Part shown: one piece after another, positions 24,817 through 33,379 of the stretch
Position numbering within the stretch: the stretch's first letter is position 1
Layout: each line of letters starts with the position of its first letter
NCBI RefSeq assembly: GCF_000400465.1
Contig: NW_008806274.1
Coordinates: 62,001 to 126,000 of the forward strand
Source: Wallemia ichthyophaga EXF-994
Taxonomy: Eukaryota > Basidiomycota > Wallemiomycetes > Wallemiales > Wallemiaceae
Direction of reading: 5' to 3'
Length of the DNA stretch: 64,000 bases
Program-made: the position numbers and the translations under genes
The notes under the pieces: model-generated
The model's database searches: none
Told to the model about the DNA's origin: nothing
Seen by the model: only the letters and a program-made list of their open reading frames with translations

Positions 24817-27800
24817 ATGACTGCAGAGGACACAGTCTACGTGAACTCTGAGCAGCAGCCGCTGCTCCATGAACATAGCAGCACCAGCACCTCTATCCGA
24901 CGCAGCAAGAAATGCTACTGTAGCGTCTTGGGTGTGGTAGTTGCCGCATGTCTTTGGATCTGGCTACTCTTCTGGTTCCTGTCCGGCAATGCTCCACCCA
25001 CTGGCATTCAACTTGGCCACATCAAGCCAAATGCCACTTACTACGACGAGAAGGGTGGCCGCACTATTCTCGTCGGTGATATCCACGGAATGCTTACTCC
25101 ATTTGAGTGAGTTGGCGTGTTTCTATTGGTTTTACCTTTTTTTTAACTTTTTTTTTTTTAGGAACCTCCTCTACGAATTAGACTACGATCAGGACAAAGA
25201 CACGCTTATTGCGCTCGGTGATGTGATCGCCAAAGGTTCAAATTCCCAAGGAGTTTTAAACAAATTAGTTGAATTAGATGCACTCGCCGTGCGCGGCAAT
25301 CACGACCAATTAGTCGTAGAATGGCGCGCTTTCCTCGACCAAGTGGAGAGTGTTAAAGGTGGTGAAGAATGGATCGCGATGGGATGCCCTAAGCGTCTCC
25401 GCCCAACTGGCGCGATGAAGCTTCCTAAGCACATGAAGACAAACACCCCTCACTTCCACATCGCACGTAACCTCACCCCGCACACCAAGGAGTTCCTCTA
25501 CAACACCCCGCTCTACATCCACTTGCCTGACTACGACATGTACGCGGTGCACGCGGGTATGTTATCGGAGGACCCTACAAAGCCTCTCTCAACGTCCAAC
25601 CCACCTTTCTTAAAGACAGGTCGCGGCGAGATTGACGTCTTCTCCATTCCCCAAAACAACCCAAAGAGTCTCGTTGAAATGCGCAGTATCGACTTGCACG
25701 GTAATCCTACACCAGACGACGATGCCGGGCCTGCATGGTACAACTACTGGAACTTCGACATGAGCGGTTGTCGCGAAGAGGACGGATGCACTCCTCAACG
25801 TGTTTCGTACGGTCACGCTGCCGGACGCGGGCTCGACCTGAATGCATACACTTTCGGACTCGACACAAGATGCTATGGCGCGGGCAGACTCTCCGCACTC
25901 GTTCTCACTGCTGACAGAAAGGCGCAGACAGACTGTCACCGCAACCCACACCAATGCCACGGTGCATATGAAGACTACCAGGATGGTTATGAGGATGTGG
26001 ACGTCTGTGGCGACTGCGAAGATTGCGATGAATACAGCTACAGCGGCGACTGCGACGATTGTGACGATTCGCTTGACTGCGACGACGACTACAACTACGA
26101 CGACGACGATAACCTCGTAGCTAGCCGCCGCTGCTGCCACCACTGCTGCTGCTGCCACCACCGCCACTCGCACGGCCACTACAAGCACGGCAAACACGGA
26201 AAGAGTGGTAAGAAGGGCAAGAAGGGCAAGAAAGGCAAGCACGGTAAACACGGCAAGTCTGGCAAACACGGTAAACACGCTGACGATGGTGACGATGGTG
26301 ACGATGGCCAAGATGGCGATGACGGTCAAGACGGCGACGATGGCCACCATGGCTTCCCAGGTCATCCAGGTCGTCCGGGACACGGCGGTCACAGTCACGA
26401 CGGTTATCCAGGCTACCCAGGTCGTCCAGGCCACGGTGGTAACGGTGGTCACGGTGGACATGGCCACGATGGTGAAGATGGCGACGATGGCCGTGATGGC
26501 TACCCAGGTCGCCCAGGTCGTCCAGGCCACGGTGGTAACGGTGGTCACGGTGGACATGGCCACGATGGTGAAGATGGCGACGATGGCCGTGATGGCTACC
26601 CAGGTCGCCCAGGTCGTCCAGGCCACGGTGGTAACGGTGGTCACGGTGGACATGGCCACGATGGTGAAGATGGCGACGATGGCCGTGATGGCTACCCAGG
26701 TCGCCCAGGTCGTCCAGGCCACGGTGGTAACGGTGGTCACGGTGGACATGGCCACGATGGTGAAGATGGCGACGATGGCCGTGATGGCTACCCAGGTCGC
26801 CCAGGTCGTCCAGGCCACGGTGGTAACGGTGGTCACGGTGGACATGGCCACGATGGTGAAGATGGCGACGATGGCCGTGATGGCTACCCAGGTCGCCCAG
26901 GTCGTCCAGGCCACGGTGGTAACGGTGGTCACGGTGGACATGGCCACGATGGTGAAGATGGCGACGATGGCCGTGATGGCTACCCAGGTCGCCCAGGTCG
27001 TCCAGGCCACGGTGGTAACGGTGGTCACGGTGGACATGGCCACGATGGTGAAGATGGCGACGATGGCCGTGATGGCTACCCAGGTCGCCCAGGTCGTCCA
27101 GGCCACGGTGGTAACGGTGGTCACGGTGGACATGGCCACGATGGTGAAGATGGCGACGATGGCCGTGATGGCTACCCAGGTCGCCCAGGTCGTCCAGGCC
27201 ACGGTGGTAACGGTGGTCACGGTGGACATGGCCACGATGGTGAAGATGGCGACGATGGCCGCGATGGCTACCCAGGCTACCCAGGTTACCCAGGTCGTCC
27301 AGGCCACGGTGGCAAGGGNNNNNNNNNNNNNNNNNNNNNNNNNNNNNNNNNNNNNNNNNNNNNNNNNNNNNNNNNNNNNNNNNNNNNNNNNNNNNNNNNN
27401 NNNNNNNNNNNNNNNNNNNNNNNNNNNNNNNNNNNNNNNNNNNNNNNNNNNNNNNNNNNNNNNNNNNNNNNNNNNNNNNNNNNNNNNNNNNNNNNNNNNN
27501 NNNNNNNNNNNNNNNNNNNNNNNNNNNNNNNNNNNNNNNNNNNNNNNNNNNNNNNNNNNNNNNNNNNNNNNNNNNNNNNNNNNNNNNNNNNNNNNNNNNN
27601 NNNNNNNNNNNNNNNNNNNNNNNNNNNNNNNNNNNNNNNNNNNNNNNNNNNNNNNNNNNNNNNNNNNNNNNNNNNNNNNNNNNNNNNNNNNNNNNNNNNN
27701 NNNNNNNNNNNNNNNNNNNNNNNNNNNNNNNNNNNNNNNNNNNNNNNNNNNNNNNNNNNNNNNNNNNNNNNNNNNNNNNNNNNNNNNNNNNNNNNNNNNN

Positions 27801-28372
27801 NNNNNNNNNNNNNNNNNNNNNNNNNNNNNNNNNNNNNNNNNNNNNNNNNNNNNNNNNNNNNNNNNNNNNNNNNNNNNNNNNNNNNNNNNNNNNNNNNNNN
27901 NNNNNNNNNNNNNNNNNNNNNNNNNNNNNNNNNNNNNNNNNNNNNNNNNNNNNNNNNNNNNNNNNNNNNNNNNNNNNNNNNNNNNNNNNNNNNNNNNNNN
28001 NNNNNNNNNNNNNNNNNNNNNNNNNNNNNNNNNNNNNNNNNNNNNNNNNNNNNNNNNNNNNNNNNNNNNNNNNNNNNNNNNNNNNNNNNNNNNNNNNNNN
28101 NNNNNNNNNNNNNNNNNNNNNNNNNNNNNNNNNNNNNNNNNNNNNNNNNNNNNNNNNNNNNNNNNNNNNNNNNNNNNNNNNNNNNNNNNNNNNNNNNNNN
28201 NNNNNNNNNNNNNNNNNNNNNNNNNNNNNNNNNNNNNNNNNNNAGACACGGCGGTAAGGGCAGCAAAGGCGGCCACGGTGGATACGGTGGACTCATTCTC
28301 GAGAAAGAAGTTCCAATTAACAAGTACTCTATCGGCCAGATCTTCTCTATCAGATGCTCTGACTGGTCTTAG
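24817..28372 (+). CDS. Membrane-anchored Ppn2-type metallophosphoesterase fused to a collagen-like tail (contains assembly gap)
   Basis: Exons 24817-25106 and 25162-28372; about 1166 residues if the 925 unknown bases are sized right. One membrane segment (residues ~36-56) after a basic stretch suggests a type II protein with the catalytic domain in a lumen or outside. PPP-like phosphoesterase motifs: GDIHG (88-91), ALGDVIAKG, VRGNHDQLVVEWR, YAVHAGM, SYGHAAGRGLDLN, GLDTRCYGAGRLSALVL. The VRGNHDQ/GDxxxKG pattern fits yeast Ppn2, a vacuolar endopolyphosphatase. Then come a Cys/Asp-rich linker (CGDCEDCDE...), a Cys/His cluster (CCHHCCCCHH), a Lys/Gly/His stretch (KHGKHGKSGKKGKKGK), acidic GDD repeats, and collagen-like Gly-X-Y repeats running into the gap. 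After the gap the frame resumes with Gly/Lys/Ser and a short non-repeat end. The enzyme assignment is sound; the role of the tail is unknown. Confidence 0.8.
26411..27318 (+). repeat. 96-base tandem repeat array encoding collagen-like units
   Basis: One shorter unit (26411-26497, 87 bases, lacking one GRP) is followed by eight units of exactly 96 bases starting at 26498, 26594, 26690, 26786, 26882, 26978, 27074 and 27170, nearly identical in DNA. A variant unit begins at 27266 and runs into the gap. Each unit codes 32 residues: GYP GRP GRP GHG GNG GHG GHG, then HD (a two-residue break), then GED GDD GRD. The very low divergence points to recent amplification or homogenisation. Confidence 0.95.
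27319..28243. other. Assembly gap (925 N)
   Basis: Unresolved bases inside the collagen-like coding region. The reading frame before the gap and the Gly-rich frame after it agree if the size is right, but a repeat-induced gap size is often an estimate. Confidence 0.98.
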
Positions 28373-28843
28373 AGTGGTGCATCCTGATCTTCTACAAAAT
28401 TGCATGCACGGACATACAGTTTCAGTGTTATGCATCTGTGAATATTTCTCATCTTCAAAAAGACTTAAAGATAACATATCTCAACCATAATACAAAACGC
28501 ATCAAACATCGAAAAAAGTTTCAGATTAAGATACACGCATTTACCATTATAAACGCCTTCTTATGTAAGATATTTTATAAAATCTTATTCAAATAGCAAG
28601 ACAATTTGAATATTGACGTGCTTTACCGCGACTCGTGAAACTCAACTAGGACTGATCTCCCCTGATCGAGTTGATATGAGATATCATGAAGATTTTCTTC
28701 ACTCACTAAGTCACCATGTATGTGATTAAATCAAAACTAAGAGTATCATAACTGCAGCTGAGCATGGATTAATTGTTATTATATTATCATGTAGATCGTG
28801 TAGTACATTAGTCATTCTTAATCAACGTTTTTCGTTACAAGTA
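28373..28843. other. Convergent intergenic region
   Basis: 471 bases between two converging genes. AT-rich; no supported gene, RNA or repeat seen. Probably 3' untranslated regions and terminators. Confidence 0.45.
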
Positions 28844-29539
28844 TTAAACTGGAACACGCTTGAATCCACTACGCTTGGTGTATCCTGCTTGACGTTTATA
28901 ATGATCATTTTCGTCACGCTTTGAAGCACCTCCTGCGAGATCACTGACGATTGGAATCTGACGCTTCATTGAGCCACCGCCGAGGAGCCTGTCTTCGTCA
29001 GCCTTCTGATTGGGTTTTGCGTCACGCTTTGAAGCACCTCCTGCGAGATCACTGACGATTGGAATCTGACGCTTCATTAAGCTACCGCCGAGGAGCTTGT
29101 CTTCGTCAGCCTTCCCATCTGGTGTATTTGAAGTTGGCTTCGGTGCTTCTGCAGCTTCAGCTGGTTTAGCGGAAGATGGGGAGGCCTTCTTGTCATCCAT
29201 GTCAACTTCAGCTGACTTGGCAGGAGATGGAGAGTCACTAGAAGTCTTCTCGTCATCCTTGGCAGCTTCTTCCTCCATGGCTTGCTTGATTTGCTTCTTA
29301 GCCTCATCTGGAATGCCAGTCTCGACTGGGCGTGCACCCGTTGAGGAAGTTTCAGCTGGAGTCTCAGCCTTGGAAGTAGCCCATGCTGGTGGTTCGCTGA
29401 GAGTTTGATTTTTTAATGATCCTTCTGGTACCTCTAGCGTCTTGTCGAGACCTTGGAGTAAATCTCCGCCTTCTCCGCTTGGCATTTGCGCTAAGACTGC
29501 AGATATGAGTGCGAGTGCGGCGTATAACTTGAGATGCAT
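28844..29539 (-). CDS. Secreted precursor with repeated dibasic-flanked peptide (Kex2-processed type)
   Basis: 231 residues, intronless. A signal peptide (MHLKLYAALALISAVLA, cut probably before Q18) is followed by a Ser/Glu/Ala/Lys-rich region. The C-terminal third contains two copies of a 36-residue repeat, each with KR-QIPIVSDLAGGAS-KR. After it come YKRQAGYTKRSGFKRVPV-type segments, so four or more Lys-Arg sites could release QIPIVSDLAGGAS twice plus short QAGYT and SGF peptides. The layout resembles fungal Kex2-processed repeat precursors (pheromones, repellents, ribosomally made cyclic peptides). There is no CaaX end, so it is not a basidiomycete lipopeptide pheromone. I do not recognise the family. 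Confidence 0.75.
   Translation of the reverse strand: MHLKLYAALALISAVLAQMPSGEGGDLLQGLDKTLEVPEGSLKNQTLSEPPAWATSKAETPAETSSTGARPVETGIPDEAKKQIKQAMEEEAAKDDEKTSSDSPSPAKSAEVDMDDKKASPSSAKPAEAAEAPKPTSNTPDGKADEDKLLGGSLMKRQIPIVSDLAGGASKRDAKPNQKADEDRLLGGGSMKRQIPIVSDLAGGASKRDENDHYKRQAGYTKRSGFKRVPV
28913..29128 (-). repeat. 108-base direct repeat inside the secreted precursor gene
   Basis: Two copies offset by 108 bases (from 28913 and 29021). They code the repeated 36-residue block K-ADED-(K/R)LLGG-x-MKR-QIPIVSDLAGGAS-KRD. Copies differ by a few bases (MKR preceded by SL or GS). Confidence 0.85.
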
Positions 29540-29911
29540 CTTGAGTATGGTGTTTAAGGATGAGATACTTTATTTCAAGGAGTAATTTAATTGCTTATAT
29601 TTAATCGAAAAATTTAGTTTCACCTTTTCGAGGTATGAATGTGATCGAACGCGCACTAAATCGACAAAGGAATGCTGCTCAAATGCGAGTCAATTGTAAG
29701 CAATAAGTTGCAGCCTTAGAACAGTATAAAAGGCTAGTACGTTGTCATTAACTTGACTAACATGTTCATTTGTGAAGATGTGAGAATTTGTTGTTTTATT
29801 GATTTTTCGCATACTATTAGCAAAGCTTGTATGCACTCATAAACAGAAATCAGATAATAGTAATCGCGTTTGTAAATTCATAAACGTCATTTACATGCAG
29901 TGTTAAATATT
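29540..29911. other. Intergenic region between the two secreted-protein genes
   Basis: 372 bases. On the minus strand an AAATATAAGC segment near 29594-29600 could serve as TATA for the 28844-29539 gene. On the plus strand GTATAAAAGG near 29723 precedes only a 26-codon ORF. No supported gene. Confidence 0.4.
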
Positions 29912-30691
29912 TTAGACCTTTCTGTATCCTGGTGGACTTCTCTTAACAGATGGGTTGCGTCTTTGGGCTTGCTGACTATCCTCTTGAGAGTCCATTTCTT
30001 GTTGTTGCTCCATCATTGGAGCTTCGGTTTGCTCTTGTTGATCTTCCTCTTGTGGTTGCTCCATCATTTGCTGTTCCTCAGCCTGTTCTTGAGATTGATC
30101 CATTTGTTGTTGTTCCTCAGCTGGCATCATTGATCCTTGCTCTTCTTGTGACTGTTCCTCACCTTCTTCTTGTTCTTGCTCTTGTGGCTGTTCCATCATT
30201 GGTTGCTCATCTTGTGATTGTTCCATCATTTGTGGTTGCTCATCTTGTGCCATCTCTTGTTCTTCAGGTTGCATTTCCTCTTGTTGCATCTCCTGTTCTT
30301 CAGGCTGCATCACTTCTTCTTGCTCTTCCTGCTGCTGCATATCTTGCTCTGGATTCATTTCAGCAGTCGTAACATCGCTGCCTTCTTCATCCTTGGTGAC
30401 ATCAGGCTCAGCCTTTTTAGCTTCTTGAGCAGCAGCTTGAGCAGATGGCGATGCCATAGCAGAGCTGCTCGAAGATGCGGACGAGGATGTGGAAGTAGCG
30501 GTGGATGAAGGTGAAGTCATTGAGCTGGTTGATGTTGGTGTTGGTGTAACTGCAGGTGCAGCTGGGGATGCTGAGTCCATACCTGGGACCAATCCACCAA
30601 GTGCATCAGTAAGAGCGCCTAATGGACCCAATTGGGCGCTGGCTTGTGCTGCTAAAGCTGCAATGACACCGAGAGCTACGCTGAGACGCAT
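29912..30691 (-). CDS. Secreted Gln/Glu/Met-rich protein with dibasic tail
   Basis: 259 residues from the ATG at 30691 (MRLSVALGVIAALAAQASAQ, a clear signal peptide). A Ser/Thr/Ala/Pro-rich part (possible O-glycosylation) leads to a long low-complexity region of Glu, Gln and Met (QEMQQEEMQPEEQEM and similar, many short imperfect repeats). The end reads QRRNPSVKRSPPGYRKV with RR and KR sites. It is adjacent to and on the same strand as the Kex2-type precursor, and its tail resembles that gene's tail (KRSGFKRVPV). No known domain; secretion well supported, function unknown. Confidence 0.7.
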   Translation of the reverse strand: MRLSVALGVIAALAAQASAQLGPLGALTDALGGLVPGMDSASPAAPAVTPTPTSTSSMTSPSSTATSTSSSASSSSSAMASPSAQAAAQEAKKAEPDVTKDEEGSDVTTAEMNPEQDMQQQEEQEEVMQPEEQEMQQEEMQPEEQEMAQDEQPQMMEQSQDEQPMMEQPQEQEQEEGEEQSQEEQGSMMPAEEQQQMDQSQEQAEEQQMMEQPQEEDQQEQTEAPMMEQQQEMDSQEDSQQAQRRNPSVKRSPPGYRKV

Positions 30692-31049
30692 CTGTGTCAA
30701 CACAATATCAGTCGCGCTCTTTTATATCTTCTTTTTCACTCACTGTTGATTAAGAGAGTTGGGTTGAAGAGATGAAGAGATAATCCCTCACTAAGCTTAA
30801 TATTTGTATCTTTTTCATCTTTGGAATGTGTTAGTTTGTCTATGAAGATAAAGCACGCAGTGGGGCATGCACTAAATTGATCGCAACCAGTCTTCTAGAA
30901 GCGTATTACTAATTATAGATTCCTTGAGAGTTATTTAGATTCGAGCCCGCTGATCACATCTCTAGACCGGGTCGTTTCAAATTTTTGCAGATCAAAGATG
31001 TAAATAAGACAAATGCAGTGCGATTCTAATGAATGAGATTCTATGCTTT
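30692..31049. other. Intergenic region upstream of the Gln/Glu-rich secreted protein
   Basis: 358 bases. Read on the minus strand, GATATAAAAG (30719-30728) lies about 30 bases before the ATG at 30691 and looks like a TATA box. The rest probably holds the promoter of that gene and the 3' end of MTO1. No other feature seen. Confidence 0.45.
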
Positions 31050-33288
31050 TTATAAGTGTTTGTAACTCCTTCCTGAAGTATTCGTGTGCCTTAAAAGTGT
31101 GATGATGGCTGATGGTGTAATGCCCTCGATACGCTTAGCAGCACCCTTGAGCAAAGGTTAGAGATGAATATGAGCGATATCTCCACCTACTATCGACAAT
31201 GGCTGCACCTTCTTCAATCTTTCGCGCACCTCGTTGGACAGTGTTGGCACGGCGTCATAATCTAACGCTGGCGATAGTGGCAATGTTTCTTCCGACATAA
31301 AAGCTCTAAGATCTGCATTTTGACGTTTGAGGTGTGGCTTGTACATAGCTGTTGTATGGGATGTTAGTTTATTGTCGAGGGTGAGAATGAGGGAAAGTGA
31401 GACACCTACCCTCAATATTGACACGCTCGCGTAGACGTGGATCAATCTTTGCTAATGCAGGCAAATGTTGAATCATGTCGTCAACAGTAGCTCTAACATC
31501 TGTGCCTATTTTCTTGAAAGTGAGTATATCATACGCGCTCCTCGACTTTCCATCTAGATTAACCAGAATGCCTCTGTCTCTCCATTTTTCGGGCGACATT
31601 CTGAGACTTTCGAGGGTCTCTGTGACGTGGTCCATCTCCTTTTTAGCAGAGTTGAACACACTCCAACGGGACTCAGACACGGCGCCGATATTGTAACCTT
31701 TCTGCGTCAGTCTCGTGTCAGCGTTATCGGCACGTAGCGTCATTCTGTACTCGGATCTCGCAGTGAACATTCTGTAAGGCTCTTGGGCACCGCGGGTGAT
31801 AAGATCATCGACCATGACGCCAATGTATCCATCAGCGCGTGTGAGGATGAGTGGAGATTTATGATGAGCTGCCAAAGCGGCATTTATACCTGCGAGAATA
31901 CCTTGCGCACCAGCTTCTTCATACCCCGTTGTGCCGTTTATCTGACCAGCTAAGAAAAGACCTTGCACACGCTTCGTTTCTAGTGTGGCACTCAATTCAC
32001 GCGCATCGATGTGGTCATACTCTACACCATAACCTGGCATTATCATTTCTGCTTTCTCTAGTCCGGGAATCGACCTTATCATTAGATTTTGCTCCTCTTC
32101 GGGAAGTGTTGTAGATATCCCGTTTGGATAGATGACATCGCTGTCGAAACCTTCAGGCTCGAGCCAAATGTTGTGTGAGTCTTTAGTGTGGAAACGAATG
32201 ATTTTAGCTTCTATCGATGGACAGTAGCGGGGACCATTAATAGTCTCTCTGATGTGAAATGTTTTGTGGAGATTGTTTCTGATAATGTTGTGCGTTGTGG
32301 GGATGGTATGTGTTTGGTAGCATTGGATTTGGTTATTCTTCGTCATGTGAGATGTGTGATAGAGTGTCTTGACCAACCTACCTCCAAATGGACATTCTTG
32401 TTAAGGAAGCTGAATGGTTGGGGTGAATCGTCACCCTCCTGAACAATCATACTTGTAAAGTCTATTGTGTGTTTTTTTAGACGCGCAGGAGTACCCGTTT
32501 TGAGTCTGCCTAAAGCAAAACCAGCTAGGCGGAGTGATTTAGATAGACCAGAGGGGGGACTTGCGGGATCACCTTTGCGGCCAGCTTTGAAGGATTTCAT
32601 ACCGATATGAATTTCACCATCTAAAAAGGTGCCTGTACATAGAACAACTTGAGAACATGGAATGACGTGACCGTTATCGAGACGAACGCCACGGACAGTA
32701 CCCCAAATTTGAGAGTTTTGAGTGTTGTGAGCGTTGCGATGATCAAAGACCAAATCATGGACAGAAGCAGCGTGTATATCTAAGTTTTCGATGGAATTGA
32801 GAGTGTTCTGCATGTTTGATTTGTAAAGGGAGCGATCAATTTGAGCACGAGGACCCTGTAAAGTGGGGGAATAAGGTTAGATAGCCGAAGATGCCGAGAA
32901 TACGCCTAACTAACATAAACAGCAGGACCTTTTGACTTGTTGAGCATTTTGTACATACAACCTGAAACATCTAGGAAATTGAAGAGTTTTAGGGGTGTTG
33001 AAATGTAAAAGTGAATCACTCACCACCAATCCTACCCATTAAACCATCTAAAGCGTCAATTTCACGTACTAAAGTGCCCTTTCCAATACCACCTAAGCTT
33101 GGATTACATGACATTACACCGATAGTATCGGGATTTTGAGTGAGTAGAGCAGTTCTAGCACCTGCCCTTGCACTTGCTGCAGCGGCTTCAGAACCGGCAT
33201 GGCCACCGCCAATAACGCAGACGTCGTAAGCGGGGGGAGTGGGGAGTGTGGATAGACGTCTATATCCCACTTTCAAAAATGATTTCAT
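31050..33288 (-). CDS. MTO1: Mitochondrial tRNA uridine-modification enzyme MTO1 (MnmG/GidA family)
   Basis: FAD protein that, with MSS1, places the 5-carboxymethylaminomethyl group on wobble uridines of mitochondrial tRNAs. Six exons (33024-33288, 32915-32961, 32382-32855, 31410-32337, 31191-31348, 31050-31145) give 655 residues. Features: N-terminal basic targeting stretch, FAD-binding [94 protein letters not shown] and the C-terminal [18 protein letters not shown]. The last exon is inferred from a GTAGGT donor and its clear match to the family end; otherwise the ORF would stop early. Confidence 0.93.
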
Positions 33289-33379
33289 AAGGAGAATAAT
33301 TGAAATTTAAATTTTGATGTTTGTAGATCGTCGTCGATTAACAGGCGATTTCTTTGTTGAGCTGCAACGACCAAGAGAG

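Noticed and set aside
26411-27318. Regular direct repeats resembling a CRISPR array
   Set aside because: Units are contiguous with no spacers, code in frame, and the genome is eukaryotic.
25610-28477. Long minus-strand open frame opposite the collagen-like repeat
   Set aside because: It is the complement of a GC-rich GGT/GAT repeat lacking stops, gives only TVAWTTW-type low-complexity peptide, and spans the N gap.
26205-28490. Second plus-strand open frame through the repeat (MATMVKMATMAV type)
   Set aside because: Shifted frame of the same 96-base units. The enzyme's frame is the one joined to a real domain.
29762-29841. 26-codon ORF (MFICEDVRICC...) downstream of a plus-strand TATA-like sequence
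   Set aside because: Too short, no homology, and the TATA-like sequence alone is weak.
30930-30990. Possible tRNA-like B box (ATTCGAGCC)
   Set aside because: No matching A box or cloverleaf stems could be drawn around it.
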